Of a DNA stretch of 64,000 nt, positions 1-13,500 are shown in pieces. A model generated the notes under the pieces. The model had not been told where the DNA came from, did no database searches, and saw only the letters and a list, made by a program, of their open reading frames with translations. Position numbers and translations under genes: made by a program. Each line of letters opens with the position of its first letter. Within the stretch, counting starts at the first letter, position 1. The stretch covers positions 496,001 to 560,000 of the forward strand of contig NW_024104376.1 in NCBI RefSeq assembly GCF_003945595.2, written 5' to 3'. This stretch comes from Pipra filicauda (Eukaryota; Chordata; Aves; Passeriformes; Pipridae).

Positions 1-1442
1 TTGATTGTTCATTTTAGCTTGTAGTAAGATTACTCATCTGGACAAACATGACCTATTTTTATGTAGCCACACAAGGTGTCCTGATGCTTTTGTCACTGAC
101 TATGTAGAGGGTAGATTCCAGTCTCTTCCATCTCACTTATTCTCAGGTGTAGCCAGAAGACATTATGGGGATGTCACTGTTAGAGCAGACTACCTCTCTT
201 ATCCCATGGGGACATCAGTGGTATTTTAAATGGTGATAAATTGAAAGCTTTGGATAACTTGAGAGAAGTGCAGTTAGTAACATTTAATCGCATGTATTAA
301 AGGTACCATGAAAAATAACACTGATTTGATGGCAAAGAAGTAATGACCTGTCTGTGGCATGGCAAGTGGATGGCAGTAGGGTTTGTTTGAAGGTCTGGAA
401 AACAGACAAGCTGTTCAGATCACAGAGACCTCGGCTGGCACAAGACAGCACAGACTTCCCTCTGGTCTGGGAGCTAGCCAACATTCTGCTTTCTTCATAT
501 AGAACTGCCAGAATTGTTTTAACTGAGCTGAAAGCATCTAAATGTGAGCATAATGAGGTAGAGTGTGAACAAATGTTCCTTATTAGCATCTGTCATGATG
601 GGATTTGATTGTCAGATTGGGTGTGTGTCTCGTTCAGGGAACGATTGTTATTATAATTTTATAATAGTATTATTATTATTATATTATAATAGTATTATTT
701 TTATACTGGTGTAGCATCTGATTAACATCAGGTGTTTTGTCCCTGGCAGTGAATGACTGTTTGGCATTTTTTGTATATTCACTGTAAAATGTGAGATCAG
801 TTGCTTGTATTTCACTTCATTCTGCTACAGATTTTGAATTGTGCTGCAAGTTTTAATTCTTATCATTAAAACATGTCTTATTCTATATCCAGTACCCTAG
901 CCTTTTCCATTGACAGCATGCTTTCCAATTCAGAATTTAGCAGAATTAATTTTGGAACCATGTAAACACTATTCCTTAACCATCCTGTTAAGTGGTTACT
1001 AGTGGAATACAATATCTTGTTCAGTCTCTCTTGCAATTACTAAGCACATTACAGACTGTGAGAAGCAGAGGCATTGACAAAGGTTGCCATAGAATTACAT
1101 AATGCAGCAATTCCTCATCAGAATGATAATTTAGGACTGGATTCAAAGCCCATTGATGACAGTGTTAATGTTTTTATTAACTTCAGTGCATGGGCTGAAA
1201 TTCATCTTTTTTTCTTGAAGATGTTTGACACGTTCCTCAGCTCCTATTTAATATGAAGAATTAAATTTTACAGGAACCTCTGCACAGAGGTGAATTTCTA
1301 AAAATAAGGCAGCATATAGTTTATTAATTTATGTCAACCACTTGCCCTTCATCTGCTGTCACGTCCTCTTCTTATTTAGGATTTAAATTACATTCTTCAA
1401 TAAAACAGTAAAGTATATTAATGGTTTCTTTTGTAACTCCAG
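1..1442 (+). other. COL14A1: COL14A1 intron, 3' part (window begins inside it)
   Basis: This stretch ends with the acceptor TAACTCCAG just before exon 1. I looked for the exon carrying the first half of the last FN3 repeat and found nothing with FN3 residues and splice borders. It contains an AT-rich stretch of TTA/TAT units at about 650-706. Confidence 0.7.
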
Positions 1443-1589
1443 ATGGAAAACAACGAGAAGTAAATCTTGGTGGAGGGACACCTAGACATTGTTTCTTTGA
1501 GCTGATGCCTGGAACTGAGTATAAAATCAGTGTTCATACACAGCTTCAGGAGATCGAGGGCCCTGCTGTAAGCATCATGGAGACAACAT
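1443..1589 (+). CDS. COL14A1: COL14A1 in-window exon 1: C-terminal half of last FN3 repeat
   Basis: 147 bp, phase 1 in and 1 out. It reads DGKQREV ... [14 protein letters not shown] ... [10 protein letters not shown]. LxPGTEYxxSV is the FN3 F-strand signature (Tyr core). The acceptor is CTCCAG and the donor is T|GTGAGT. The intron that follows (1590-3819) shows no recognised element. Confidence 0.93.
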
Positions 1590-4500
1590 GTGAGTAAAAT
1601 AGAGCAGAGTGCAGCCAGCAGTGATAATGCTTCATTGCTTCTCATGTTCTGCCCTTTGCCCACAGATGTGCTGCATTATGACTCCTCCACGGAAGTGCAG
1701 GATTCTTACCCCACTGCTGTGAATTACTTGTGAAGTCACATTCACCAACTTTATTGTAGTTCTTAATGAGAATGGAACAAGGAGGGTTTAGCTTTCTTTG
1801 TAAAAAGTCCCACTAGGGGATACTCTGAATATCTGTGACTTCAGGGAAAAAGTACAGAAAAATGAAGTAAACAGAGAAGGTTTTATGTGCTGCAGCTCTT
1901 GTCATTTAGTAAAATTTTACCAGTGTTTGAATAATTTACAATTAAATGGGACGTTGATACCCAATCTACTTAAGTATTTTAAAACAAACCAACCAACCTT
2001 TTTTATTATTATTCTCAGTAACACATGGCTAAGAAACAAAAAAACCCACATCACAACTATTTATGAAGGCAATATCTTGCTCTTATGAGTTCAAAATACT
2101 GCAAAACAAAGAACAGGAATAACAGAACGAATATTTCAACATTATCTTTCTTTTAACCTGTTTCCAGTCTCAGTGGTACCCTTCTTCTCATACTGTATTG
2201 CTATACACCACAATGCTGTTACCTTTCTCTCGGGATAGATAATGTTTATGCTTTTCTTCCTTTCCTCCCACACTTCTGATTTCACATAGCAAAAACCTGC
2301 ACAGGTGCATGACTCCACTTCTCAATTGTCCAGGGCTCATTCTCAGGGCAGTGAGGAACAAGCCAAGCTTCTCCAGCTTTTTTGGGGAGTGCATTTAGTG
2401 TGCTCTGCAGTTAAGGGAGTTAGGAAGCATGAGGAAGAACACACCTTGGCCTACATGTCCATTTAAGAAAGATGGTTTGTGATGCAGACAAATAATTGTA
2501 TCACTTCAGAGGGAAACTCTTTGAAGAAAGTAAGTCTTCAGGGTGACCTGTACTTCTCTGGTGCTGAGAGCAGCCTTTCAAGTCACGTTACAGCAGTTGT
2601 GACCCTTTCTAAATGGGTCTGGTCCTGGATTGCTGCGACCATGGATGTCCTGGGCACTGGTTCCTTGTAGGTGTTTCAGTCTTAGCCCTTTATGTTATTG
2701 AAGCCAGTGGGAAAAGCCCCACCAGTTGCAGTGGAAGTCCACTTGGATGTGGACATGAGGATTGTAATGAATCCTGTTTGCACTAATTTTTTGGAAATGT
2801 AGGTATCTTTTCTCAGGCTGTCATATCTAACTCTTATCAGTTGTTTATAAATGTAATTTACGTGTTATAGCAAATAACAAGTTTAGTCTTACTTGAAGGA
2901 CTGATATTCTGTCACCTGCAGCTTCTTATGCTGAATGCATTGAATAAAAATGGGAAAAATGCCCTTGAACAAAAGCAGAAGCTTTTCCTTACATAGAGTT
3001 GTGGAAATCAACGCATGTGCATATTATCTCTGAGAATTCAGCTGGCCTGTATTGAAAGGCACGAAATAGAGCTCTTGCATTCAGCAAAGCTGTCAATCTG
3101 ATTGAATATTCAGCTTGGTCTCTGCAAGGTTGTCATACAAAGTTAATTTTCAGAAGTGTGAAGGACGTTTTCAGAAACTCTGTATAATAACCTTAGTAGA
3201 AGTTGCTGCAGGCAACAAAGCCACAATCCTGTAGAGTTATGGTTGGAGCTATGTTTCTAGCTGGAAACATAACAAGGTCTTTCACCAAATTCAGAAAAAT
3301 CTTGTTCAGAGCAGACTGTGATCTACTCTGAGTGCAGGCACTAGCTTACTTTTGCACTTTGTATTGTAGATTGCAGGACTAATACTTTCTTCCTTCCAGG
3401 GTGCGCAGAGGTAACCTTCTGTTACTGAGGACTGGTTGTGATCAGAAAAGGAAAGGACACTGACCTTTTAAAAAATGAATTATGGATTCTAGGTCAATAA
3501 TAGAGCTGTCACATGGTCTGCTACACTGGGGAAACTTAAAAAGGGGCAGTTCCAGTAGTAGTTCAGCTGTATCATTGTATCATTCACATTGAAATGCAGC
3601 CATTAATTGTTTTGTAATAGTAGTATCCTTTCTTGGGTGTTCAGAAGAGGAGGACATTACTTGCGCACACTCACCTATATTTATTTCTAATTGCATAACC
3701 AGTGGATTAGAGATAATGAATTTTAAATGTGGAGAGGAGTAGAAAATGCTGTGTTTATTATAGATAGAATATATTGGGCTTTTAAGCATGCTTGAATATT
3801 CCTTCTTTTTATTCTCCAGTACCATTTCCAACTCAACCACCAACAACACCTTCAACACCACCTCCACCACCTACAATCCCGCCTGCAAAAGAAGGTAAGT
3901 GCTGCATGTGTGAGTTCACAGTAATTTTAAGGTGTTGATGCAATGTTTTTCTGCTTCTGACAGTATTTTAGACCTGTGGGGAGTGGATCTTAAAATGCAT
4001 TTGCTGCAACAACACAGAGGTGGGTGAAACTTGCATTGCTCCTATGTAGTGCAGTTGAAGTGCATTAGATACTACAGAACTTAGGGTAATTTTTTGAATG
4101 GACTAGTTTCTCTTTGGGAACTTCCACAGTCAAGATTCTCTAATCTTTCTTACTGTGTCACGCTAGGAGTCTGGCATTGTATAAGTTCATGTGTGAGTTT
4201 ACTTAAAAATCTAAATAAAAATAAAAATGGCTAGCCAGACTTTAAAGAACCACTTGAAGTATATTCTGTGATAGGATCTGTCGGCGCAGACAATTCACCC
4301 CTTGCAGAGCTCAGCTGGTTCTACACCTGCACTGCAGTCAATGCCAGCAGGTCTGTTTGATAAAGCATTATTAACTAACATTAAACAAGGGCTTTTCATG
4401 ACAGTTGCATTTTCTTAAGTGATTTATGAGATTTTGTGAGGAGTTAAGGCATTGCTCTAATTCAGAAATTTTTGCTTTTCTTTCTCAGTGTGCAAAGCAG

Positions 4501-7500
4501 CCAAAGCTGACCTTGCGTTCCTGGTGGATGGGTCATGGAGTATTGGAGATGACAATTTCAATAAAATAATAAGCTTTCTCTATAGCACTGTTGGAGCTTT
4601 GGATAAGATTGGTCCTGATGGAACACAGGTAATCAAATGTAGAGAGATGAAGGGTGCGTGGACTTGGCAGGTTATTTTAGACTAGCACCAGAAGTGAAAT
4701 GAATCAAAAAGTAAGTGACATAACTTGACAGATCTTGTGAAAATATAAACTGCTTAAGGATAGTATCTTTTTTCAATATCTTTTTATGCACAACATATGA
4801 TAAATTTTATGATATGGATTTGGTAGCATGAAGGCTAGGTATAATTTCAGTCTCCTCTAAATCATTACAATGACAATTATGTTGTGTTAATGCTTTTGGT
4901 ATTGGTACTCACTATGGTGTTGATTTCTAAATAAGCTAAAAATGGCATTGATAAGGAAAAGTAAATATTCTTTTATTTAAAATCACATGCTCTACAGAAT
5001 CTACAGTGCTTGAAATAAAATATAGTGTTTACAATGATTGTTCTCTTTATGTATTTGTTTAGAGAGATGTTTGAATCTGCTCCAGAACAAATTATTGGCA
5101 AATATATTACTGTTGTATTACCTGTATAGTATGTCGTTTGGGATCGCATTGGAAAATTAATTTCAACTTTTCCAAACCCTGAAGAATACTTAGTTTTTAC
5201 TGTTTCCTATACATCTATTTTCCAAGAATTTAGTTCATGGTGCTTCAGAAACCTAGGCACAAGCTCAAGCATAATAGCTCCTTTTAAATCAGAGGCACCA
5301 TTTATAGAATATGAAATTCAATGTGTGCTTTGTGAGTTGTAGGGGTTAGTGTATAGTATTGAAATACAGGGTCTGAACTCATGTAGCATTGTATTTGAGA
5401 GAGGCAATATTTCAGAATATGTTCTTGAATCTTTCTATTACTTACTTCAGTCTTGCTCCCTAGCTTGAGTTACTTAAGTGCAGCTATTAATTTGTGGAGA
5501 CTGAATAAAGTCCCTGCAGTTCTGTATATGAATAACTGTACATGTGTGAGCAGCTGTAACCAGGATTTTGCTTTGGGGCTTGACTGCGAGTGCTTTGCCA
5601 AAGCGGGTATTACTTTTCTCATCCTGTTTGCTGCAAAATGAAACCAGAAAGTGTTAGATGGTTGCCAAGGTTTCAGAGAATAAAATTGAACTTTATTTAG
5701 TGAAATCTTTCTTAAAGAGAAAAAAAATCTGGCTTCAATTGAAGGATGAAGCAAAGTTACAAGATAAATCCTTGTTTTAAATGCTCAGATTCACTTTTTG
5801 CTTATGCACTGGGTGGTGCTTTTGTAATGAACATCTTCTGTATGCACAGGTGGCAATAATTCAGTTCAGCGATGATCCCAGGACAGAATTTAAATTGAAT
5901 GCATACAAAACAAAAGAGACTCTTCTTGAAGCTATTCAGCGAATAGCCTACAAAGGAGGAAATACAAAAACAGGTGAGAAAGGTCATGACTGTGAGGCAG
6001 TTTTTCTCCCTGCTACTCTCTGTGTGGTATTTCTTTCCCATTAGTTAAGTGGTTTAATTAATCAGTGCAAAAACAGTGAGAACATGGTATGTCCTCACTG
6101 GAGATGAGAGGTTGGGCATGGAAATTAGAAAGTCTTTGCAATCTGTAGTTTACGCCCCTCAGCCCCTACTGGTGCACTTTCACCCCACTGACCAACAGTG
6201 ATGGCAAGGATCAGGGAGGCAGAGAGAGACAGCTGGGCAAAAGCAAATGTCTCTGGGGACAGTGGAAGGTGGAACGGGGAGTAATGTGATGTCAGCTTGG
6301 CAAGTAGATAGAAAAGTGGGAGGGGAGAGAGGATGGGAGGGAGTTTGCAGAGCATGTCAAAAACTGGAGAGAGTGGAGGGTCTGTTTGGTTATAAGCCAG
6401 GTCAGTTAAGTCTCAGTGGGATGTTTAAGACTGAGTTGGGGGAAGATGTCTGTTAACTGAATGAGGTTGCATTTTAATTAATCCCTTAGGATAGCTTTCT
6501 GATGTGAAGAAATTAAAGATGAGTGCCGAAAGGGTTAAAATCTGTTTGAGTTGGAAACCATGTGTTTTATTATTCTCAGACTGCACAGAAATTTCTTGCA
6601 GCTGTTGCATTGCATCCAGTCTCAGTATTATCAAAATAACACGTTTTCCATTTACTACAATGGCACTGTCAGTTGTTATGTGGACTGTGCCCTACAATCC
6701 AGAAAGGAAGGTTTTGTTATCTCTAACCCAACCAGCAGCTGAATACCACACAGTGCTCACTCACTGCCTGCCCCCCCCACCCCCCATGGGATGAGGAGAA
6801 GAATCAGAAAAGGCTAAAACCTGTGGGCTGAGATAAGAACATTTTCATAATTGAAATAAAGTAAAATATAATGATAATAGTAATGAAAAGGGAGATAACA
6901 AAAAGAGAGAGAGGAATGAAACCCAAGGAAACCAAGTGATGCACAGTACAGTTGCTCACCAATCACTGACCGATGGCCAGCCCATCTGAGCAGTGATTGT
7001 CCCCTCCTGGCCAACTCCCCCAGTTTTATATTGGGCATGATGTTTTATGGTGTGGAATATCCCTTTGGCCAGTTCAGGTCAGCCGTCCTGGTCGTGCTCT
7101 CCCCCAGTCTTGTGGTGCAGCTCCTCACTGATAGAGGCCTCACTGAAAAGGCCTTGACTCAGGGTAAGCACTGCTCAGTCACAACCAATACATCCGAGTG
7201 TTATCAACATTATCCTCACACTGAATCCAAAACACAGCACTGTACCAGTGACAAAGAAGAAACTTAACTTTATCCCAGCTAAAACCAGGATACCCACACA
7301 TTTCATATTCTTGATCTTCACCTTCTGGATTGAAAAATGGATGGCTGAAGCCATCAAATTTTCAAAGGTTAGGGTCAAAATTAAACTTTTCTAAATCTTG
7401 GCTATAATAACTACAGAATGCACTAATTGACAGACTACCCAGGACCCAGCAGATTTCTCTTTTTATTTATGTCTAACATAAATAAGTCTGAGAAGATATG

Positions 7501-10500
7501 AGAAAGTTATAAGTAGCCAATAGAAACTGCATTTACATTCAGTGAAAGTATATTGTCAATTTTTGTGTTTCAGGCAAAGCCATTAAACATGCAAGAGAAA
7601 TCTTGTTTACTGGAGAGGCAGGCATGAGAAGGGGCATTCCAAAGGTTTTGGTTGTCATTACTGATGGGCGATCACAGGATGATGTGAACAAAGTCTCCAG
7701 AGAAATGCAACTAGATGGTAAAATGTGTAGTTTTAAGAACTACTCACATTTCCTTTTTTTCTCATCAATTGTATCTCTGTAAGTGTGGGCATGAGGTAAG
7801 CGTAACTTTTCCTCCAGGAAGATTTTCAAGTGTAAAGAAAACAGCAATCCCTGAGAAAGACAGAATAACACTAGGATGTGGTTAGATTCTGGATATATTT
7901 GGTAATTAACGGCATTAGTTTTAATTTTGGCAACAGTGCTAAAATCATGTGGTAGTCAATGGAATTGCTCCCAGGATGAAGAATTTGAGGAATATGATCC
8001 TGAGAATCTGGATTGTCATCTATAAAGTGTAGTCTTGTGGTTACAAGCAAACTGAACTATTTTGTTTTCTATATAAGAGGTCCTTTGAAAATTCTTTCAT
8101 GTGTTCTTTTACTGTCTCTGATTGCTCTCATGTTACACTAATTACCTTTAGGAATTTTTTTAAAGCACTGATTTTAGAGCTTTAAGCGACCACACTGTGT
8201 TGTGAGTCTAAGTATTTAATTGTTGTAGAGATTTGTGTCAAAACCCAAAGGGCACAGTGTGCCACACGGAACAAAACTAAAGGTTGGAAGAAAAAAACCG
8301 ATCTGCCTATTAATGTGAAGCAATCTAACAAGAAATTACATTTGTACTTTTTATTTGCTTTTAACTTTGAGAGCTGTGAAGTTCCCAGTGTATATCATGG
8401 ATTCCTGAAAGCCAGTGTAATCGTCCAGCTTGTCTGCCTACTCGTTGTGTTGCTAGATGCTGAGTGTAGTGCCTTCATAAATAAAACGTATTACAAAATA
8501 GTAGAGTTCGAATAACTTGTTTTAAGTAGCAGTAAAGAAAACCCTGTATTTGTGAATAATTCGGAGTCTATATCTAAGCTGAACAAAAATCGTTCAGCTC
8601 TCAGGTAAGTCTTGCAGTTGCATATATTAGATATTAGACTGGCAACAGCCTTGAGAGGGAAGGGTGTATTGTGAGGGTTCAGGTGCTGACTAGGATGTGT
8701 CACCTTGGCAGATGAGTTCCCCTCTCCATTGTCCTCTTGAGTGTGCTGTGCAATGAGGCTGCAGATAGGTTGGAGCAGGTACTGACTTGTATGTTTGACA
8801 GCAACTGGCATGAAGAGGTGCTGATCTTGGATGAGACATGAAGATATTGTTGTAATTTATTAGGTCAAAGTTTTGTTATGCTAAAAGCTCTGCAGAAGGT
8901 GATGAATGCCCAGGGCTTCAGTCAAACTTAAAGATAATATTGCTTGACTGGAGTAAGTTTGGGACTGAGCCATACAAGACCAGTATGTCATTAAATAGAT
9001 TCAGCCTGATGTAGAGAGGTTTTTTTCCTTTTATGGAAAGGAAAATATTGAAAAACTTTTAGCTATTTTGCTGCTCCTGAAACTTATAGGATACAATTTC
9101 CATTTCATTTAAATCTTTGAAGTCAGGCTCAAATTTCAAAATATATTCATGCTGAATATATAGAACAGATTCAACCAATGCAGTTAAGTTGTTGATGAAA
9201 TGAGAATGCATTTATTTCAATGTTCACTCATGAGGCAGTAGTGGCTTGAAATATTATATATATTAATATATGAGACAGAAAAAATCTGTAAAGGACCTAC
9301 AGGAAATTAATTTCTCTGCTTTGTATTTATTATATACTTGATACATGGCTATTTTTGTGTAGGAAAGCATTTAAACATATGCTAAAACTTTAAACTGCTG
9401 AGTAGTCATATATCTTCAAGAAAATGCTCAAGGTTTAACTTTACTTAACTAATTAAGCATAAATAACCAAAAGAAATATTTCACAGAGAATGTATTAGCT
9501 TTATTTTAGATTACATAAGTGAATTTTCTTGTGCTATAGGATAATAATAAAATGTCCACCTTTGTATTTAATCAGGAAAGGAGCCAGTGCAAATACAGTT
9601 GTATTCATATTGTATTTCCACTCTCTTAATGAATGTCTCACAAGACTGTTCTTTTCTGCTTTACAGGTTTCAGCTTTTTTGCTATTGGAGTAGCTGATGC
9701 CGACTATTCAGAGTTAGTGAATATTGGCAGCAAGCCCAGTGAAAGACACGTCTTCTTTGTGGATGACTTTGATGCCTTTACAAAGATTGAAGATGAGCTG
9801 ATCACTTTTGTTTGTGAAACTGCATCAGCAAGTTAGCCACTTTGATTTATGTTTGCTTCTAAAATAACTGCTAAATACTGGGGGGTTTATAACTGATAAT
9901 TTTCTATTATGAGATATTCTTGATATTTTTAATATAATTTACTGCTGATGTTATAATTCTAATGTTATTTCTATAAAAGATTAAGGAAATGAAGGTGTTA
10001 TGACTTCAAAATAATTAAGGGTTGTTTGCTGTAAATCCAGAATGCAGCCATTGGTTGTCAAAAATTTATTTCAGATGTGAAATATAGTTCGGAATCATAA
10101 AAGGTTAATATATTTTATTTTCTAGGCTACTTTAACCCTCTGTAAGAGTTAGCTGCATTCATTATTACTCCAGTCACATAGTTAATTTATCAATGGAGAA
10201 CCAATCATTCATGTTTGTATTATGAGAGAAGGTAGCTGAGTTGTAGCCTAAGGAAAAGCATGAAACACACCCAAACTCTGAAATCTGCAAAAAAACCCAT
10301 TTCAATATCTTTATGAAAATTAAGGGAAATATATTCTAGAGCAGCACCTAATGGTTAGAGGTCAATAATTCATATGCTTTTAGGTGTGTGCTCACAATAT
10401 ATTTCCTTGTATATAAGCCAGGAAGTACAGGAATTTGCGATTGTGAGGAGTTCTGCACGGGGTTGTGAGTTATCATGAGACTCTTGAGTTATCAGAGCTG

Positions 10501-13500
10501 GTAAGCACAAAAAATGTTGCTTCTGAACCATCAATTCTGAGATTTTGACCATAGAGAGAATGTTGAACATGAGAATACTCAACAGTAGCATTTATGGGTC
10601 ACTTGTACTTGTATTCTAGAAGTGATTTTCAAATATGAGTATCCTGGGGTGCTATCTTTGGTTGACATACTGCTTCTAGGCCTACTGATTTTCCAGGGCA
10701 CCTTTTCTGAAAGAGATTAGTGTGTGCTCTTCCCTGCCAGAAGAAAAGTATAAACCAGACTTACAGCTATTTAAAATGTGTGCACACATCTTAAGGACTG
10801 CGTGCAATTCTGGTCTCTGTTGCTCATGAAAGCTACTGTGGAGTTTGAAAAGGTACAGAGAATACCAGCTGTAATAATTGAACTTGAGATGGGGTTAGGC
10901 TGGAGAAGCTCACAAAAGGAGAATTAGGAAACACTTGGTTAAAACCCAATATAAGACATACTTTTTTTTTATGGAGCAGGCAATGAATTTTTTTCAACAA
11001 ATTTGAATTTGTTGAAGAGATTGTGAAGGCAATTTCTTAGAAGGATTAGACAAATTCACGGATGAGAAATCCTTAATAGGATATTATATGGAGCATATAG
11101 TAATGTACCCCTTAATATCTTTGCTGCAACCCTTGTGGATCCCGAGGAGTATCAACTGAATGGAGTGGTCAGGTTTGCATGCCCTTCTGAAACAGCATCT
11201 CCTTTTGCTGCTGTTGGGGATGGAGTACTCGGTACAGGGCTGAGTGAATCATTGTTCTGACCCAGTGGGACATCTCTTGTATCCTTAAATATATTTTTTC
11301 TTCTTTTCCAGCCTGCCCATTGGTAGTTAAAGATGGCAGTAATTTTGCAGGTACAGTATTTTTGTGTTAATTTTTGTTTCTGATTTATGGAATCATTTTT
11401 GTTATGTGATTTTCACAATATTAGGCAATAAATTTCCCTTCATGCTAACAGGTATTAAACAGTTGGTGAATGAAACTCTTTGATACAACTGGCTTTGTCT
11501 TTTTTTGTTTACTGTAATGCAGTATTAATTTAAATTAATAAAATATATGTTTTGATACCTTCCAGGATTTAAAATGATGGAAATGTTTGGTTTGGTTGAA
11601 AAGGAGTTTTCCGCTGTGGAAGGGGTTTCAATGGAACCTGGTACATTTAATGTTTACCCATGTTACAGACTGCACAAGGATGCCCTGGTGTCACAGCCTA
11701 CCAAGTATGTATTAACATGTAAATACTCACAAAAAACATGAAAATAATTTTCCAGTGCAGTCAATTATTCATTTCAGGGACTAGTATTTTAAGTCAGAAG
11801 AGCAGAGGCACTAGTGTATATCTATGTTATACTGATGAATAGGAAGAGTGTCTGGTGTCCTGAGTCCTCAATCAGTTTAATTCAAAAACAACTGTAGGTA
11901 AACGTAGGTAAGCCCACTGACTACTCTGGGTTTTCCACATAAACCAGTTTCAGGCTTGTGCCAGCGCCCACCAATCTCATGCAGGCATAGGTCTGGGAAG
12001 ATTCCAGTGTGTATTACTTTGTGAAAGATGCCTCTGGAATGCAGGCTGAAGTCTCATGGAGTTCAGAATGTCTTTGAAGTGGGGGTCAGAATGAGAACCT
12101 TCTTTAGCTGTCCTTGGTTACTTTTACTTCAGTCTGTGTCCATTCACTGGTTACAAAGGAAGATTATCCCTTTATGCTGAAGTGAGTCTGTGTGAACTGC
12201 ATCTAGTACCTTCCTGGGAGGAGGCACATATTTCAGTCACAAGGACTGTATCATGGGAGAGTTAAGGCAATGAGGAATCCTCCCATTGAACTTTTACAGT
12301 CTTTCCTCAGAGAGGAAGCGATGGAAACTCTTTATTTCTTCGATGAACAGTGTGTATGTTTGATATGGTTTGAAGCTGGCTCCCTGCCAAGTCTCCAAAC
12401 CTCACCACAAGAAGTCCCCCCCCTAGACCTCAGGGAGAAGAGGAAAAAAAAAACCCAAGAGAACCGAAACGAGAGAGAGACAGCTAAAGCAATATATAAA
12501 TATATTTATAATATATATATATGTTTTATTTATTTATATATATTTATAAATGTATAAATATATTATATAAATATATTTACACTTATATTACAGTTATATA
12601 CAATTGAAATATGTATACAATTTCAAAAGGGAAAGGGAAGGGGGAAGGGAAGAAGGAACACAAACAAAATAAAATATACACGATCAATAGCCCAAGATCT
12701 AGCAACTAAAAGAATTAGCAAAAGAATATCTTACTACTCTCCTTGGGACAACAGAAAGTTGTGCTGGAACGATCGCCGGCAACCTCCGTCTCCCAAGGTC
12801 GGCAAGGCCTTACCAGGCCTCACTCCCCAACACGACAGACTCAACAGCAGGGAACCTGCACCTCCAAAGCCGCTGGAAGGAAACAGGGCCGAAGGCCATT
12901 CCTCCTTTCTTCTTATAGCCTGGCTTACGTAAAAACCGTAGGGAATACCGGGTAAATCTGGGCACTTCCTTGATTACAAACTGGTCACCAAGGAAGGCCC
13001 GGACTAAACTACCACAATGTTGTGTTTTGTTCCTCTCAGTCCAGTCCCTCACTTCTTATTAAGTGGCACCAGAGAAAAGCAGTGGCTGTGTGGATTACAC
13101 ATGGGAAGATGTAACAACAAGTATTCTTTAGCTGAGATAAATAAGAAAGAAAAACAGCGGGAAATGACATTGAAGGTTTATATTAGTAGATATCATATCA
13201 GTCTTTCTGTGTCCCAGTTGGAGCTATACTTTCTGGGGCTGTTCTCCATGTTTTGTTTCCCTCTGGGCCTAGATGGACTGAGATGTCAAGGGATTAGCAT
13301 TTCTCACTTCTTTTTCCCTTTCTGCTTCTTTCTAACTGGATCTGCTGCATTTATATGCTATTCTCTAGCTGCCACCCCAGCCCAGTCTTACTGCTTCATA
13401 GGCTTTCACTCCTTTTCATGGTTCAGAGAACACCTTTCTCTTGATGATCTGCAGGTATGTCTGAATAATACCACTTGGCTTTGTCGTCTCATTTATGCAC

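Noticed and set aside
650..706. AT-rich repeat near the window start as a functional element
   Set aside because: A simple irregular TTA/TAT run with no further structure.
5..1256. Open frames in the first 1.3 kb as possible FN3 exons
   Set aside because: The translations lack FN3 residues (Trp, Tyr and Leu pattern) and the frames have no matching acceptor and donor pair in phase 1.
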